NCBI GenBank assembly: GCA_025055355.1
Contig: JANWYM010000338.1
Span: 1 to 5,133, forward strand
Source: Abditibacteriales bacterium
GTDB taxonomy: Bacteria; Armatimonadota; Abditibacteriia; Abditibacteriales; JANWYM01
DNA: 5,133 bases
Direction of reading: 5' to 3'
Each line of letters opens with the position of its first letter. Within the stretch, counting starts at the first letter, position 1. Positions 5,132 through 5,133 of this stretch are shown piece after piece. Both the position numbers and the translations under genes were made by a program. The notes under the pieces were generated by a model. That model did not search any database. It saw only the letters and a list, made by a program, of their open reading frames with translations, and was not told the DNA's origin.

Positions 5132-5133
5132 GG

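Overview
The window comes from a GC-rich, diderm (two-membrane) bacterium. The clearest clue is the long minus-strand gene at the right edge. It encodes a signal peptide, a degenerate S-layer-homology (SLH) segment, a coiled coil and a C-terminal beta-barrel ending in phenylalanine. This is the plan of peptidoglycan-tethered outer-membrane porins in deep-branching diderms such as Armatimonadota, Deinococcota, Cyanobacteria and Negativicutes. The HemQ-type heme enzyme and several repeat-like intergenic sequences fit a lineage such as Armatimonadota, but that is inference; no rRNA or marker gene is present.

Layout. Bases 1-96 look like the 3' end of an unrecognised plus-strand gene. Bases 104-316 form a 213-bp element bounded by 52-bp perfect inverted repeats, lying between two convergent genes. 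Bases 314-1318 (minus) encode a Gfo/Idh/MocA-family sugar oxidoreductase. A compact divergent promoter region (about 1319-1431) carries a perfect-consensus sigma-70-type promoter reading right. It drives a HemQ-like coproheme decarboxylase (1432-2172), followed by an RmlC-like cupin (2254-2721). The 232-bp gap after the cupin is packed with inverted-repeat sequences. Bases 2954-5131 (minus) encode the SLH/barrel protein; its start lies at the window edge.

How the genes may work together. HemQ makes heme b in the coproporphyrin-dependent pathway. The RmlC-like cupin and the Gfo/Idh oxidoreductase are both of types that act on sugars or nucleotide sugars. The barrel has Wzi-like motifs, which would suit surface polysaccharide handling. 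A surface-glycan theme is therefore possible, but the genes do not form an obvious single operon and HemQ does not fit it. I see no CRISPR array, tRNA, rRNA, transposase, toxin-antitoxin pair or defence system. The most unusual content is non-coding: a MITE-like element that appears to sit inside a stop codon without altering it, and a degenerate 8-bp tandem repeat read through as a protein linker.
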